The notes beneath the pieces were generated by a model. The model was not told the origin of the DNA and made no database searches. It saw nothing but the letters and a program-made list of their open reading frames with translations. Shown in pieces: positions 23,976 through 32,541 of a DNA stretch of 37,462 bases (positions within the stretch are counted from its first letter, which is position 1; each line of letters starts with the position of its first letter). The translations under genes and the position numbers were made by a program. The DNA comes from a virus: positions 1 to 37,462 of the IMG/VR virus record IMGVR_UViG_3300038701_001221; one strand, given 5' to 3'.

Positions 23976-25769
23976 TTAGTTTGAAAGAATGAAAATATAT
24001 GGCAATTCTAAGCTAGCTTCTTTAGCCCGTTCACATTGCCTGTTGAACGTAGTGAGAGCATTCTCTATCGTAAGAATAATCGGCTCACCGTGGTAGTTGT
24101 ACGACGTGTTTATCAATACAGGATAATCTTGTTGACCGAGAATGTCTGTCATAAAATCATCAGTAGCTACTTGCGGGCGAGAAGTCATAATAAAGTCATT
24201 CAGCGGATCTCTATGGACAACGCCGCCGATGTCACAATCGTCTTGGCCTGAGTGCATGTCTACGTGATAAGTCACAATCATGTATTTATCAGATCCGACA
24301 ACACGCGACCATTGATCTTTCTTGTACATTCGTTGTAGAAAGTCCTCAGTCATAACCGGGGCCATAGGCATCACTTCGTTACGGTCGTTCATTTTGTTTA
24401 TGGCTTCAGAATTTTTCTTTGTCGGCTTTGCTAAAGTTGTCGTGTGACACAACGCTCGAGGACCGAATTCCTGGCCAGGACGTTTGACGTTAACGATCTT
24501 ATTGTTTTTCAAAAGTTCAGCTATGGCGTCTTTAATGCCTTGATCACTTTCTTTTCCGTACACGACGTTTTTATGGAATTCTTCGTTTACTGTTTCAAAA
24601 ACTAAGCCATTGTCCACTTCACTCTGTAAGTCTTCAAATTCAGGTAAATTAGATTGACCGAATATCATACCACTAAAATCTAAAGGATGGAAAGGGTTGT
24701 AAGCGTAGAACATCCCGATGCCGCAACCTTGGTCGCCATTGATTGGATTTGTACAGTATAACCCGTCAATCTCGTTTAGCAATCGATTGTTTAGTTTAAC
24801 GTTGTAGAATATTCCACCGCAAGTGATCAAGTTTTTGACTTCGAAATGTTGGGCGAGGATCGTAACTACTTCTTCAATAACTGTCTGAACACCAAAGCCT
24901 GTAACGATGCGTTTGAATTCTTCATCGTCAAGTAAAGTAAACGGAATACCGCACTGACCGAGATAGGTCAACCAGTTTCTGAAACGTTGGTGCCAGCTCT
25001 GTTTGACGTTTCTCAGATGATCAAAGTTTATCAAATCGAATTCAGAAGTCCCGCCCATATACTCAGGGATACCTTCTTTCGTGTCTTCCCATGCCAACAT
25101 AGCTTCTGCTTTGTTTTCAGCAAAATTGATCAACTCTCTTTGGAACGCGGCGATGACATCCGGCTCTAGAACCTCTTTGATCTTTGACTCGTAACCGAGG
25201 AATTTGTATTCATCTTTATTTTCGCTCATGCCACAAAAGCTTGTAGCGTATTGGTACATGAGGCCGAGAGAATGTTCGTAGCCATACGTTCTATGGATTT
25301 TACGAGGCTTTCCAAAATGATCAACTTTATATACGGATATCACTTCCTGTTTATTGCCAAAACCATCAGCTACGAGAACAGTCGTATCAGCAAAAGCCCC
25401 ATCATAATTATGACTGCCGGCAAAAGCCACGGCTGAATAAGCGTGGGCGTCATGATGCGTATGCTTCTCGTCAACGACGATTAGATTGTAATTATTCACG
25501 ATCTCGTTTAACTTTTCATAAGAAAAATATTTGCAATCATCAAATCTCTCCGTGCCAAAACCATCGAACCAATGGCTGATATACACTTCAGCTTCTTCTT
25601 CTCGGTTGATCAACCCATCTTCCTTAAGCTTTAGAAGAGCGTCATAGGGGAAAGCGGAAGATGCTTTTTTACGGTCAAATCTTTCTTGCTCGTAGGCACG
25701 GATTTTCCCGTCTTCAGTAACTACGGCCGCGCTAGCGTTATGGCCTAATGTGATCATGATATATTGCAT
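23976..25769 (-). CDS. NodU/CmcH-family carbamoyltransferase, predicted DNA 5hmC carbamoyltransferase
   Basis: 597 residues, the normal length. The N-terminal Kae1-like half has TLGHNASAAVV, EQERFDRKK and THHDAHAYSA (metal-binding histidines about 105-109), then VADGFG and GLMYQYATSFCGM. The C-terminal YrdC-like half has RPGQEFGPRALCHTTTLA and NDRNEVMPMAPVM. The family transfers carbamoyl from carbamoyl phosphate with ATP to hydroxyl groups. Phage members acting on 5-hydroxymethylcytosine in DNA have been reported. Beside a dCMP-hydroxymethylase-like enzyme, that is the likely substrate. The ATG follows the stop of the 59-residue gene with no gap. Confidence 0.88.
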   Translation of the reverse strand: MQYIMITLGHNASAAVVTEDGKIRAYEQERFDRKKASSAFPYDALLKLKEDGLINREEEAEVYISHWFDGFGTERFDDCKYFSYEKLNEIVNNYNLIVVDEKHTHHDAHAYSAVAFAGSHNYDGAFADTTVLVADGFGNKQEVISVYKVDHFGKPRKIHRTYGYEHSLGLMYQYATSFCGMSENKDEYKFLGYESKIKEVLEPDVIAAFQRELINFAENKAEAMLAWEDTKEGIPEYMGGTSEFDLINFDHLRNVKQSWHQRFRNWLTYLGQCGIPFTLLDDEEFKRIVTGFGVQTVIEEVVTILAQHFEVKNLITCGGIFYNVKLNNRLLNEIDGLYCTNPINGDQGCGIGMFYAYNPFHPLDFSGMIFGQSNLPEFEDLQSEVDNGLVFETVNEEFHKNVVYGKESDQGIKDAIAELLKNNKIVNVKRPGQEFGPRALCHTTTLAKPTKKNSEAINKMNDRNEVMPMAPVMTEDFLQRMYKKDQWSRVVGSDKYMIVTYHVDMHSGQDDCDIGGVVHRDPLNDFIMTSRPQVATDDFMTDILGQQDYPVLINTSYNYHGEPIILTIENALTTFNRQCERAKEASLELPYIFILSN

Positions 25770-25771
25770 TT

Positions 25772-25951
25772 TTATAGTGCCTTTCTCGGTTGTTGTAAGT
25801 TATTTTTATCTTGCCCTAACGTTTCTCGGTAAGTCTCATTAAAGGCATTTAATTCATTTTTGAATTCGCTATCGATATCGTCTATTGTCTTTGAATAAAC
25901 ATATCCTAGGGCAAATCCAGGAGGACAAATCGTGACCTTTACTTTTTGCAT
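25772..25951 (-). CDS. Small hypothetical protein coupled to carbamoyltransferase
   Basis: A 59-residue frame lying exactly between the upstream 119-residue gene (overlap 13 bases) and the carbamoyltransferase start. It begins with a beta-like KVKVTICPPGFALGYVYS, then an acidic helix (DDIDSEFKNELNAFNE) and a Gln/Lys-rich end. It fills what would otherwise be a 170-base gap in a packed operon. No family recognised and no clear ribosome site, so it would be translated by coupling. It might be a partner of the modification enzymes; this is inference. Confidence 0.55.
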   Translation of the reverse strand: MQKVKVTICPPGFALGYVYSKTIDDIDSEFKNELNAFNETYRETLGQDKNNLQQPRKAL

Positions 25952-26298
25952 TGCTTAGGTCTCTTATAGTGCGATAGCGGAATTTCATGCCCTTCTTTAC
26001 GAAGCTTAAATCTCCACCAGGCAACATCTTTTTCAGTTGACTTAGACTTCGGATAACTCGAGCGCAACTCAGACACAATTCTTTCAGCGGTCCATCCGTT
26101 TAAGATGCCTCTTGATATAAACGCGCCGACACCAGTTTTCAGTACTGGTTTTTCAGTTTTTAGAACCGGCGTAATAAGAGCTCTGCATCGTTTTTCAGCA
26201 GTAGCCCTATCACGAAACTTTTTGATCTGCTTGTCAGCAGGAACGTTTTTATTGTAGAACTCAACGAGCTCTGAAGTTTTTGCTTTTTCTAATATCAT
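25939..26298 (-). CDS. Hypothetical protein, first gene of the modification operon
   Basis: 119 residues from ATG 26298, which has AAGGAG upstream; the longer frame from 26346 would begin ahead of the predicted transcript start. The N-terminus (ELVEFYNKNVPADKQIKKF, then RDRATAEKRCRALI) follows a short domain often found at the start of phage proteins (ELV.FYN...KKF.DR.TAEKR). The C-terminal half (LNGWTAERIVSELRSSYP... DVAWWRFKLRKEG) looks like a winged or helix-turn-helix DNA-binding domain. A site-recognition or regulatory role for the modification operon is inference. Confidence 0.65.
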   Translation of the reverse strand: MILEKAKTSELVEFYNKNVPADKQIKKFRDRATAEKRCRALITPVLKTEKPVLKTGVGAFISRGILNGWTAERIVSELRSSYPKSKSTEKDVAWWRFKLRKEGHEIPLSHYKRPKQCKK

Positions 26299-26330
26299 CG
26301 TTCGTCTCCTTAATAACGCTGATAAAATTG

Positions 26331-26382
26331 ATCCTATACACTGCAAAAAACTATGTACACAAAAAAATCAACTTTTTTATCA
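26331..26382 (-). promoter_or_regulatory. Leftward promoter of the DNA-modification operon
   Basis: On the minus strand TGTACA (26354-26359), 17-base spacer, TAGGAT (26331-26336). The T7 run and the word TTTTTTTGTGTACAT just upstream recur at 34253-34267. The upstream GTTGAT direct repeats and A6/T7 runs (26360-26382) recur at 21727-21750. The repeated layout makes it a phage promoter class, though each box is only 4/6 to the sigma70 consensus, which suggests help from an activator or an A/T upstream element. Confidence 0.65.
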
Positions 26383-27795
26383 ATTTTTCAGTTTTTGCTC
26401 TCTGTAGTTCTTTATGGCAACTTTTAGATGCGTTTGCGTACGATCTTTCTGAATATTTCGTATGTAAATCATATCGTCGACTGTGTTTCTGGCCATAATA
26501 TGATGGATCGTCACATTACTGTCCACGCCCTGACGATAGATCCGTCTATTAAGCTGTTCGTATTCTTCAAAGTTATCCGTCATTGAGAACCAGCAAATGT
26601 CGCGGCCGCTTTCTTGCATATTCAAGCCATGAGACATCGATGCTGGGTGGACAAGAAGGATCGGGATTTCGCCAGCATTCCAGTCTTTTGCTATTTTGAC
26701 GCCCGCTTGATCATCGACGCCCTTGCCGATGTACGGAACATTCTTAAATTCCTGCTGCAGCCGTATAAGTTCGTGGTTAAACGCATACGCCACCATAAGA
26801 GGTTTACCTTGAAGATCGTCCACGAGATCTCTAAGCGTATCAATTTTCTGCGTATGAATGTCATAATATTCTCTTTCCCCTTTCTTGACTGACTTAAGCC
26901 CTGTTGGAAAATACTCTTCTTGATGATAGAGCGCTCCTCCTGTTATTTGTTTGCAAGCGTTGTACGATGCTGCGGCATTGATTAAAGATACTTCGTCGTC
27001 TTCTATTTCAGCAAAGAGCTTCGTCTCCAGATCATTATAGACCTCTTCAGCTTTACCTTCAAGATCAATATATAGTTTGTTGTAAATCAATTCTGGTAAG
27101 TCGAGATAGTCCTCAGCGCTCATTTGAAGTACAAGCGGGGCGACTTTTCTGTGAATTATTTTATCCATTCCAGGATTGAGGTCATAAGAGTATGAATAAG
27201 GATCATGTGTAAAGTAAGCATCCCTAAAACGAGTGATAGAAGTTCCAAGAGCCTCGCCTCTATCGATCATAAACACTTGCGGAAATAAATCAATCAACCA
27301 CTTGGGCGCTGGCGAGCCGGTCATTATGTGTCTACGTTTGAAATATCTCAATAGTTTCTTGAGCATTTTCGTGCGCTTAGCCGTCCAGTTTTTAAATTTG
27401 GTCGACTCGTCTATGTTCAAAACATCAAAATCATGATGGCGCTCATCTTTCAACTGAGACACGAGCCATTTTATACCTTCTGGGTTGATCAAGTATATGT
27501 CGTGATCTTCTTGGAGGCGTTTCGCTTTGTCTTTACCGTGCAAAATGGTGTAGGATAGATCTTGAAAGTCTGGCCACTTGTCAAACTCTCCTGGCCAAGT
27601 GATATAGCAGACTCGCTTCGGTGCTATGATCAATGTTTTCTTCACGCCTAGGTACTTTTTAGCGAGTTTCGTATACATAAGATAGGACGCTGTCTTGCCC
27701 AGACCTGGATCCAAAAAGAGCCCTGAAAAAGGGTTGTCGAGTAAAAACTTGACAGCCCTTTTTTGGTACCCGTGCATCACTTCTACGAAACGCAT
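26380..27795 (-). CDS. SNF2/DEAD-type SF2 helicase
   Basis: 471 residues. Motif I is FLDPGLGKT (28-35). Motif II is NIDESTKFKN (Asp129-Glu130), followed by motif III-like MTGSPAP. The C-terminal RecA domain has MSHGLNMQESGRDICWF and the RNRRIYRQG-type motif VI (NRRIYRQGVDSN), which is the phage SNF2-like pattern. Probably remodels or unwinds DNA during replication or recombination. ATG 27795 is preferred to 27831 because GAAGAGG lies just upstream. It overlaps the VRR-NUC gene by 13 bases, a pair that travels with family A polymerases in phages. Confidence 0.88.
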   Translation of the reverse strand: MRFVEVMHGYQKRAVKFLLDNPFSGLFLDPGLGKTASYLMYTKLAKKYLGVKKTLIIAPKRVCYITWPGEFDKWPDFQDLSYTILHGKDKAKRLQEDHDIYLINPEGIKWLVSQLKDERHHDFDVLNIDESTKFKNWTAKRTKMLKKLLRYFKRRHIMTGSPAPKWLIDLFPQVFMIDRGEALGTSITRFRDAYFTHDPYSYSYDLNPGMDKIIHRKVAPLVLQMSAEDYLDLPELIYNKLYIDLEGKAEEVYNDLETKLFAEIEDDEVSLINAAASYNACKQITGGALYHQEEYFPTGLKSVKKGEREYYDIHTQKIDTLRDLVDDLQGKPLMVAYAFNHELIRLQQEFKNVPYIGKGVDDQAGVKIAKDWNAGEIPILLVHPASMSHGLNMQESGRDICWFSMTDNFEEYEQLNRRIYRQGVDSNVTIHHIMARNTVDDMIYIRNIQKDRTQTHLKVAIKNYREQKLKN

Positions 27796-28073
27796 AAAAA
27801 CCTCTTCAGCAATCTCATTGCATGGGCGCAAGTTGTCACTTCGTGAACTTCGAAATACATGCCTTCTAAGCCCCTCTGATATTTCTTCTGCCCGCGCCTA
27901 GAGCTTTTTCCAGGAACTTTGAATTCAAAAAATATGACACGCCCGCCTGGGCACAACACCATTCTATCAGGGGCATTACGGCTTGCAGGGTCCACAAACT
28001 TAATCGCCTTACAGCCGATGTCGTACGCTGCTTTGACAAATTTTCTCTCCTCGTCTGTTTCAAGTTTAGTCAT
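27783..28073 (-). CDS. VRR-NUC domain nuclease
   Basis: 96 residues. The PD-(D/E)XK catalytic core of VRR-NUC proteins can be read: NAPDRMVLCPGG (Asp), VIFFEFKVPGKSSRRGQKKY (Glu-x-Lys and the conserved basic helix), then a YFEVHEV strand. Stand-alone VRR-NUC proteins are encoded beside SNF2-like helicases in phage replication modules and cleave branched DNA such as Holliday junctions. The ATG overlaps the polymerase stop by four bases. Confidence 0.85.
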   Translation of the reverse strand: MTKLETDEERKFVKAAYDIGCKAIKFVDPASRNAPDRMVLCPGGRVIFFEFKVPGKSSRRGQKKYQRGLEGMYFEVHEVTTCAHAMRLLKRFLCVS

Positions 28074-30115
28074 TTTCTATACCTTTTACCTTTCCACCCT
28101 TCTGCAGCGATAGGGCAATTTGAGGCCCACTTTGGCGGCTTAGAGAGGACGGCCTCATATTCTTCTACTGAGCCGGTTCCTTCTTTACGTTCAGCGACAA
28201 GTTCATCGTGAACAGAAGTCAGGATTTTATAGCCAGCGTCTTCTGCTTCTAAGGCAGCGGCTGACATAATATCACGAGCGACTGCTTGGCAAATGTTCTC
28301 TGTCAAGTGACCGCCGTATGTGTCGAGTCTCACCCATTGTTTTGATTTTGGGTGCACGCCCATGAAAGTAAGCGTGTCTTTCATGCGCCCGTAAAATTCA
28401 GTCTGTTTGATTTTCGGTTGATAGTAGTATAGGCATCTTCCGCTAGGCAGCTCTGCGCACAGAAATCCGTTGTGCATATACCACTTCACCCGGCCTTTCT
28501 TGCATGGCTTATCTTTTGTGCGTTGGTGTTTAACCGCGTGCATAGCCGCTTTTTCATAACCGTACCAAAGATTGACGATAGACTCGTATTTGCTTCTGTA
28601 CTTATCGACGACCGTCTCGCAGAATGAGTCTGTAAGCTTCTGACCACCTTTTCTGAAAGCTTCGCGTTGATAGCGGCGCCATCCCATCCCATAGCCAAGG
28701 CCTAAGATAGCATCTTTCCCAACGCCGCGCATGAAGGTTTGTTTCTCTTTAGGCTCGCTATCGTAGTCATCCTGCGTTATCCCAAAGATCGTGAGCGCCA
28801 TATCGATATAGATGTCTTTACCGGCATGGAATAGCTCCAGAGCGTTCTCATCACTCGCAAGCCATACAATCACACGGGCTTCAATAGCAGAATAGTCTGC
28901 GCAGAACATATCATGGCCAGGAGTAGCCATCATAATTGACCTGACGACAGAAGACAACGCGTCAGCTGGATCTTCATAACGCTGTGTGAATTTGTCAATG
29001 TCGCGTTCTTTGATCAACGCAATGCACTCTTCAATCTCGTCAATGCTTTTGAAAGAACCTTTAGGCAAATTCTGCGGCTGAATACCTTTTCCAGCCCAAC
29101 GACCCGTCGAAGCCCCATGATACATAAGAGAGTCGCGGCAGCGATGATCATCAGGATCTGCGTAGATCTTAAACTTAGCAAATTTTTTAATAGACGCTTT
29201 GCCTCCCAGTTGTCTCAGGTTCAATAATTTTCTAACCTTAGGCGGAACATCGTCTTTTTCTAAAGTCTTCTCTATAGTGTCTGCGGTTAAATTTGGAAGC
29301 TCATAACCTTCGGTATAGCAATAGAACAACATATCATCGCGCTTTGTAGGCGCATCGACGTAACCGTTTGTTAGCTCAACAAGATCCTGTTTGACGCGCA
29401 CTTCAAACTTATCTAGTAAAAATAAAGCGGCTTCAACGAGTTCATAGTCAATGTATATGCCTCGCCAATTGATCAGTTGAGTATGTAGGAATATTAGGCG
29501 TTCTGTAGGAGTAAGATCGTCTAAAGCAGACGACAATTCTTCTTCAGCAGCGACGTCAAAGTCACAGTATTCGTAGAGCCATTGGAATAATTGTTGAGGC
29601 GTGATCTCCTCGCCTTTGGAATAAATAGGCGTTTCATCATCTTTATTGATCCACGTACGAGGATCTTTCTTTGTGGGTTTTTGCGGCTGAGACAGCTTAC
29701 CCAGCACAAATTTACCGCGAGGATCTTTCTGTATTTTTAAATCTAAGGCTTCGCCAGCTTTGTCGAGAGCACGTGGAAGGGCATGAGCAGCGGCCTTTGC
29801 AGCAGAACACTTCATCCGCGAAGCGGGTAATTCAATCCAGCCGTATTTCTTTACACACACGTTCATCCAGATGCATAATTCGAAGAAGCTGTTGTGCGCT
29901 TCAATATAATAATTTTCAAATTCGTCTTCGATGGCATCAAATAAAGCATAAGGTGGCTCATCGCCCTCTTTCCATAGTTTGCGATCGCAACCTGGTATTT
30001 TGTAAACAAGGCATAAGACTTCAGTAGACGGGTCTTTTGAATAGATCCATGCACCGACGTCCATTACGCTTACATTTGATTTTGTTTCAAAGTCAATTGT
30101 TATTCGGTCTTCCAT
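28070..30115 (-). CDS. polA-like: DNA polymerase I family (family A) with 3'-5' exonuclease
   Basis: 681 residues from ATG 30115 (AGGTGG upstream; the longer frame from 30175 runs through a terminator). Exonuclease motifs: TIDFET (Asp8, Glu10), EAHNSFFE (Asn75), YEYCDFD (Tyr183, Asp187). Polymerase motifs: STGRWAGKGIQPQNLP (336-351), motif A CADYSAIEAR (Asp407), motif B RGVGKDAILGLGYGMG (463-478), motif C SVHDELVAE (His636-Asp637-Glu638). No 5'-3' exonuclease domain, as usual for phage enzymes. It is the replicative polymerase, paired with the primase-helicase at 34.8 kb. It has to accept modified dCTP if the modification model is right. Confidence 0.95.
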   Translation of the reverse strand: MEDRITIDFETKSNVSVMDVGAWIYSKDPSTEVLCLVYKIPGCDRKLWKEGDEPPYALFDAIEDEFENYYIEAHNSFFELCIWMNVCVKKYGWIELPASRMKCSAAKAAAHALPRALDKAGEALDLKIQKDPRGKFVLGKLSQPQKPTKKDPRTWINKDDETPIYSKGEEITPQQLFQWLYEYCDFDVAAEEELSSALDDLTPTERLIFLHTQLINWRGIYIDYELVEAALFLLDKFEVRVKQDLVELTNGYVDAPTKRDDMLFYCYTEGYELPNLTADTIEKTLEKDDVPPKVRKLLNLRQLGGKASIKKFAKFKIYADPDDHRCRDSLMYHGASTGRWAGKGIQPQNLPKGSFKSIDEIEECIALIKERDIDKFTQRYEDPADALSSVVRSIMMATPGHDMFCADYSAIEARVIVWLASDENALELFHAGKDIYIDMALTIFGITQDDYDSEPKEKQTFMRGVGKDAILGLGYGMGWRRYQREAFRKGGQKLTDSFCETVVDKYRSKYESIVNLWYGYEKAAMHAVKHQRTKDKPCKKGRVKWYMHNGFLCAELPSGRCLYYYQPKIKQTEFYGRMKDTLTFMGVHPKSKQWVRLDTYGGHLTENICQAVARDIMSAAALEAEDAGYKILTSVHDELVAERKEGTGSVEEYEAVLSKPPKWASNCPIAAEGWKGKRYRK

Positions 30116-30129
30116 AATTCCACCTGCTA

Positions 30130-30172
30130 GAAAAGAAAAGACGCCGAGACCTGAGACGAAAAGCCTCGGCGC
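30130..30172 (-). terminator. Intrinsic terminator between ssDNA-binding and polymerase genes
   Basis: On the minus strand CGCCGAG (30165-30171) pairs with CTCGGCG (30142-30148), and CTTTTCTTTTC (30130-30140) follows. It probably lets the upstream DUF2815 gene be made in excess over the polymerase. Confidence 0.8.
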
Positions 30173-30188
30173 CATAAGTTACTCAATG

Positions 30189-30205
30189 GAGAGAGAGAGA
30201 GAGAG
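30189..30205. repeat. (GA)8 simple repeat
   Basis: Seventeen bases of perfect GA alternation lie between the DUF2815 stop and the terminator. It reads CT on the coding strand. Non-coding and prone to slippage; no function evident. Confidence 0.9.
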
Positions 30206-30209
30206 TTAC

Positions 30210-30851
30210 TTATTCTTCGTCTTCCCAGTCATCGTCTGAGTCTTCGTACTCATCCCATTCATCATCATCAAAATCATCAGCCGCAGCTTTACGCCCGCTG
30301 AAGGACTCACCGTCCTCGACTTTCATGATGTTCTGGAGACCAAAAGCAACGCCTTTGTTGTTACCTACGCTATAGGGATAGGCGACAACGGTAGCTACTG
30401 CGTAGCAACCAGCGTAAACTTCTGCAGGATCGTCAATCACGCGGCGCTTACCCGTGGAAGAGTCACGTTGAACGTGCACAACGCCAGGAGGGTTATCTTC
30501 TGTTGAAGTAGCACGAACAAAGATGTGACCGGGGTAACCGTCACGATCACAATAGTCTTCCTCTTCATCTCCGTCGCGGAAAGGCGAACGCAAATTCTTA
30601 GGAAGTTTACCATTCCACTTATCTTGAAGGCCCTTAGCGATAGCCGCGTCATAAGATCTTTCGAGTTCCGCTAGGATATTCTCGTCGTCTTCAGACTTGG
30701 GGAAAAGCATAGTTACACCAAACTTAGGCGCTGACTTTTCATCCATTGCTTTAGGTTCAAAAAGATTTGGAAATGATACTCTGAATTTTGGTGTTTTCAC
30801 CTTAATTAAAGTGATCTCACCATCGTTTTGAGTTTGTGGTTTTTTTGACAT
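30210..30851 (-). CDS. DUF2815 protein, ssDNA-binding type
   Basis: 213 residues. The core (KTPKFRVSFPNLFEPK near the start, FGVTMLFPK, GHIFVRATS, then EVYAGCYAVATVVAYPY and GVAFGLQNIMKV) follows the DUF2815 pattern, considered an OB-fold related to T7 gp2.5-type ssDNA-binding proteins. The last 35 residues are almost entirely Asp/Glu with Trp, the acidic tail typical of such proteins. It lies beside DUF2800 and the polymerase, as in many phages. AAAGGAA precedes the ATG. Confidence 0.85.
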   Translation of the reverse strand: MSKKPQTQNDGEITLIKVKTPKFRVSFPNLFEPKAMDEKSAPKFGVTMLFPKSEDDENILAELERSYDAAIAKGLQDKWNGKLPKNLRSPFRDGDEEEDYCDRDGYPGHIFVRATSTEDNPPGVVHVQRDSSTGKRRVIDDPAEVYAGCYAVATVVAYPYSVGNNKGVAFGLQNIMKVEDGESFSGRKAAADDFDDDEWDEYEDSDDDWEDEE

Positions 30852-30895
30852 AGTTAGGTTCCTTTCTCTATTTTTTTGTCAAGTTTTTTCACAGT

Positions 30896-32179
30896 TTAGT
30901 ATTGGTCATCGCCAGTTCCGTCTTCGAAATCAGCGGTGGCCGATGGTTCGACAGCCGGTCTCTTATCACTCTCATGAGCAATCGTCACCCCGCTATCGGG
31001 TATGTAGGTCAGGTCGTTGATAACTTCCTTCCCACATTCTTTACGCAGCTTAGTCAAAGTCTCAAGCTTTGTGCGTGTTATTATATCCTCTTCAAAGCCC
31101 ATTGTAACCAACTTTTCGATTACAACTTTCTCATCGTCTTTGAATTTTGTGTAAGCTCGTTTGTTGACCAGCTTATGCTTAGGTACTGAATGCCCAGCTT
31201 CAAGACGCTTTTGCGCATAGCTAAACACTTCATCAATAAAATCTTTAACCATTTGGCCGTCTTGCAAGACAGTAAGCAATTGGTCGTCGGTAAGTTGATT
31301 TGGTTTTTTAGATAAAGCCATTCTAGTTTCTCCTTCATCGTCCTCTTCGAAATCGAGAAGAGCAGTTTCTATCATTTGTTTATGTCTTGCTGGGCAGAAT
31401 GACACGTTTCCTGAAGATGTAGTCACAGCGGCCGCCGGACAGAATTTACACCAAGAGCCGGCTTTGACGTATTCCTCTATAGGTTCCCCTGCTTCGACTA
31501 TCGCCTTTTCAGCTTCTTGCGCTTTCTGGACGCCTTTCTTGAATACCTTGATCCATTCTTTAAGTTCGTCAATACTTATCTCATAGCTGCGCACAGAGCC
31601 GTCTGCATGAGGGCAGCGAGGCTGTACGATAACCATCTCGACCGTGTCAAATTCGAAATCATCTTCTAGTGCAGATCCAAGGGCGTAGTATATAAGCTGA
31701 GTATTATCCTCAACGTCAACTGGGACGCCTGATCCATGTTTGTAATCAATAATGATAAGCTTATCGTAAGGGACAGCAATACGTATATCGACTGTCCCAA
31801 ACATATCAGGCGCAACAAGCGGCGAGACATCCACTTTTTGTTCCAACATAATATCAGCATGAGGGTAGGCAGACATATAGGAACGAGCCACGTCAAGACA
31901 CACTTGAACAGCGTCAGCCATATTGTCGTCAACGGTATAGGATTTGAGAATAGTGGATCCATCTTCAGTTTTCTCCTCTATTTTGATTTCCCTGTCGATC
32001 ATTTCGTTTGCATCAAGATTTTCCTTCATGCATAGCTCGACAAGTTCGTGAGCAGCTGTCCCAAGCGCAGCAGCTTCTGATTGTCTTGGTTTAGGGCATA
32101 ATGATCTCATACCTATTACGCCTGGACAATTCAACCACTGGTTGGAACCTGATGCTGAAAATTTTGCGTGTTTTGCCAT
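30896..32179 (-). CDS. DUF2800 PD-(D/E)XK nuclease
   Basis: 427 residues from ATG 32179 (GGAG nine bases upstream; TTG 32194 is an alternative). Early motif SGSNQWLNCPG, then LGTAAHELVELC, and the nuclease core MFGTVDIRIA / LIIIDYKHGSG with QLIYYALGS form the Cas4/RecB-like PD-(D/E)XK signature. A Cys cluster (WCKFCPAA... FCPARHK) with the early Cys could hold an iron-sulphur group. DUF2800 proteins are encoded together with DUF2815 and family A polymerase, and are thought to process DNA ends in recombination. Confidence 0.88.
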   Translation of the reverse strand: MAKHAKFSASGSNQWLNCPGVIGMRSLCPKPRQSEAAALGTAAHELVELCMKENLDANEMIDREIKIEEKTEDGSTILKSYTVDDNMADAVQVCLDVARSYMSAYPHADIMLEQKVDVSPLVAPDMFGTVDIRIAVPYDKLIIIDYKHGSGVPVDVEDNTQLIYYALGSALEDDFEFDTVEMVIVQPRCPHADGSVRSYEISIDELKEWIKVFKKGVQKAQEAEKAIVEAGEPIEEYVKAGSWCKFCPAAAVTTSSGNVSFCPARHKQMIETALLDFEEDDEGETRMALSKKPNQLTDDQLLTVLQDGQMVKDFIDEVFSYAQKRLEAGHSVPKHKLVNKRAYTKFKDDEKVVIEKLVTMGFEEDIITRTKLETLTKLRKECGKEVINDLTYIPDSGVTIAHESDKRPAVEPSATADFEDGTGDDQY

Positions 32180-32183
32180 TGCG

Positions 32184-32528
32184 TTATTCTCCAAAATTTA
32201 AATTTTCCCATATTATATCTCTAATTCTTTCAGCTCGGCCTCTTGCGTTTGAGGTATTATATTTCATCTCACTGTGAGCCGTGCCAAGAGCCGAAACTGC
32301 CTCAACTCGACCGGTGAAATAAGCGAAAGGGGCAGCCAAGTGATCATTTATTTCGACAGCAAGTTCCCAAACTGTCGAATAGGCCGACAATATCTTTCTC
32401 AACAGCATTATCTCTTTTGCGCTTAATGTTATATCAATTCCGTCTGCCGGTGCGCTTAAATCAACATCTTTAAGTTTGTCAGCCAAATCATCAAAAACTA
32501 TGCCAGTTTGTATTCTTTTCATTTTCAT
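32184..32528 (-). CDS. Hypothetical protein
   Basis: 114 residues. An N-terminal GIVFDDLADKLKDVDL stretch is followed by helices (TLSAKEIMLLRKILSAYS) and a final charged helix containing ARGRAERIRDIIWENL. No family recognised, no membrane segment. ATG 32522 (two codons in) may be the true start since AAAGG is better spaced for it. Ends just before the DUF2800 gene. Confidence 0.55.
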   Translation of the reverse strand: MKMKRIQTGIVFDDLADKLKDVDLSAPADGIDITLSAKEIMLLRKILSAYSTVWELAVEINDHLAAPFAYFTGRVEAVSALGTAHSEMKYNTSNARGRAERIRDIIWENLNFGE

Positions 32529-32541
32529 TTTCCTTTCGTCT

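Noticed and set aside
26299-26346. Longer start (26346) for the first gene of the modification operon
   Set aside because: It would begin upstream of the predicted transcript start near 26324, whereas ATG 26298 has an AAGGAG ribosome site.
26360-26395. Intrinsic terminator after the SF2 helicase gene
   Set aside because: The T-run is there, but the GTTGAT words are direct rather than inverted repeats, so no stem forms; the similarity is with the upstream part of another promoter.
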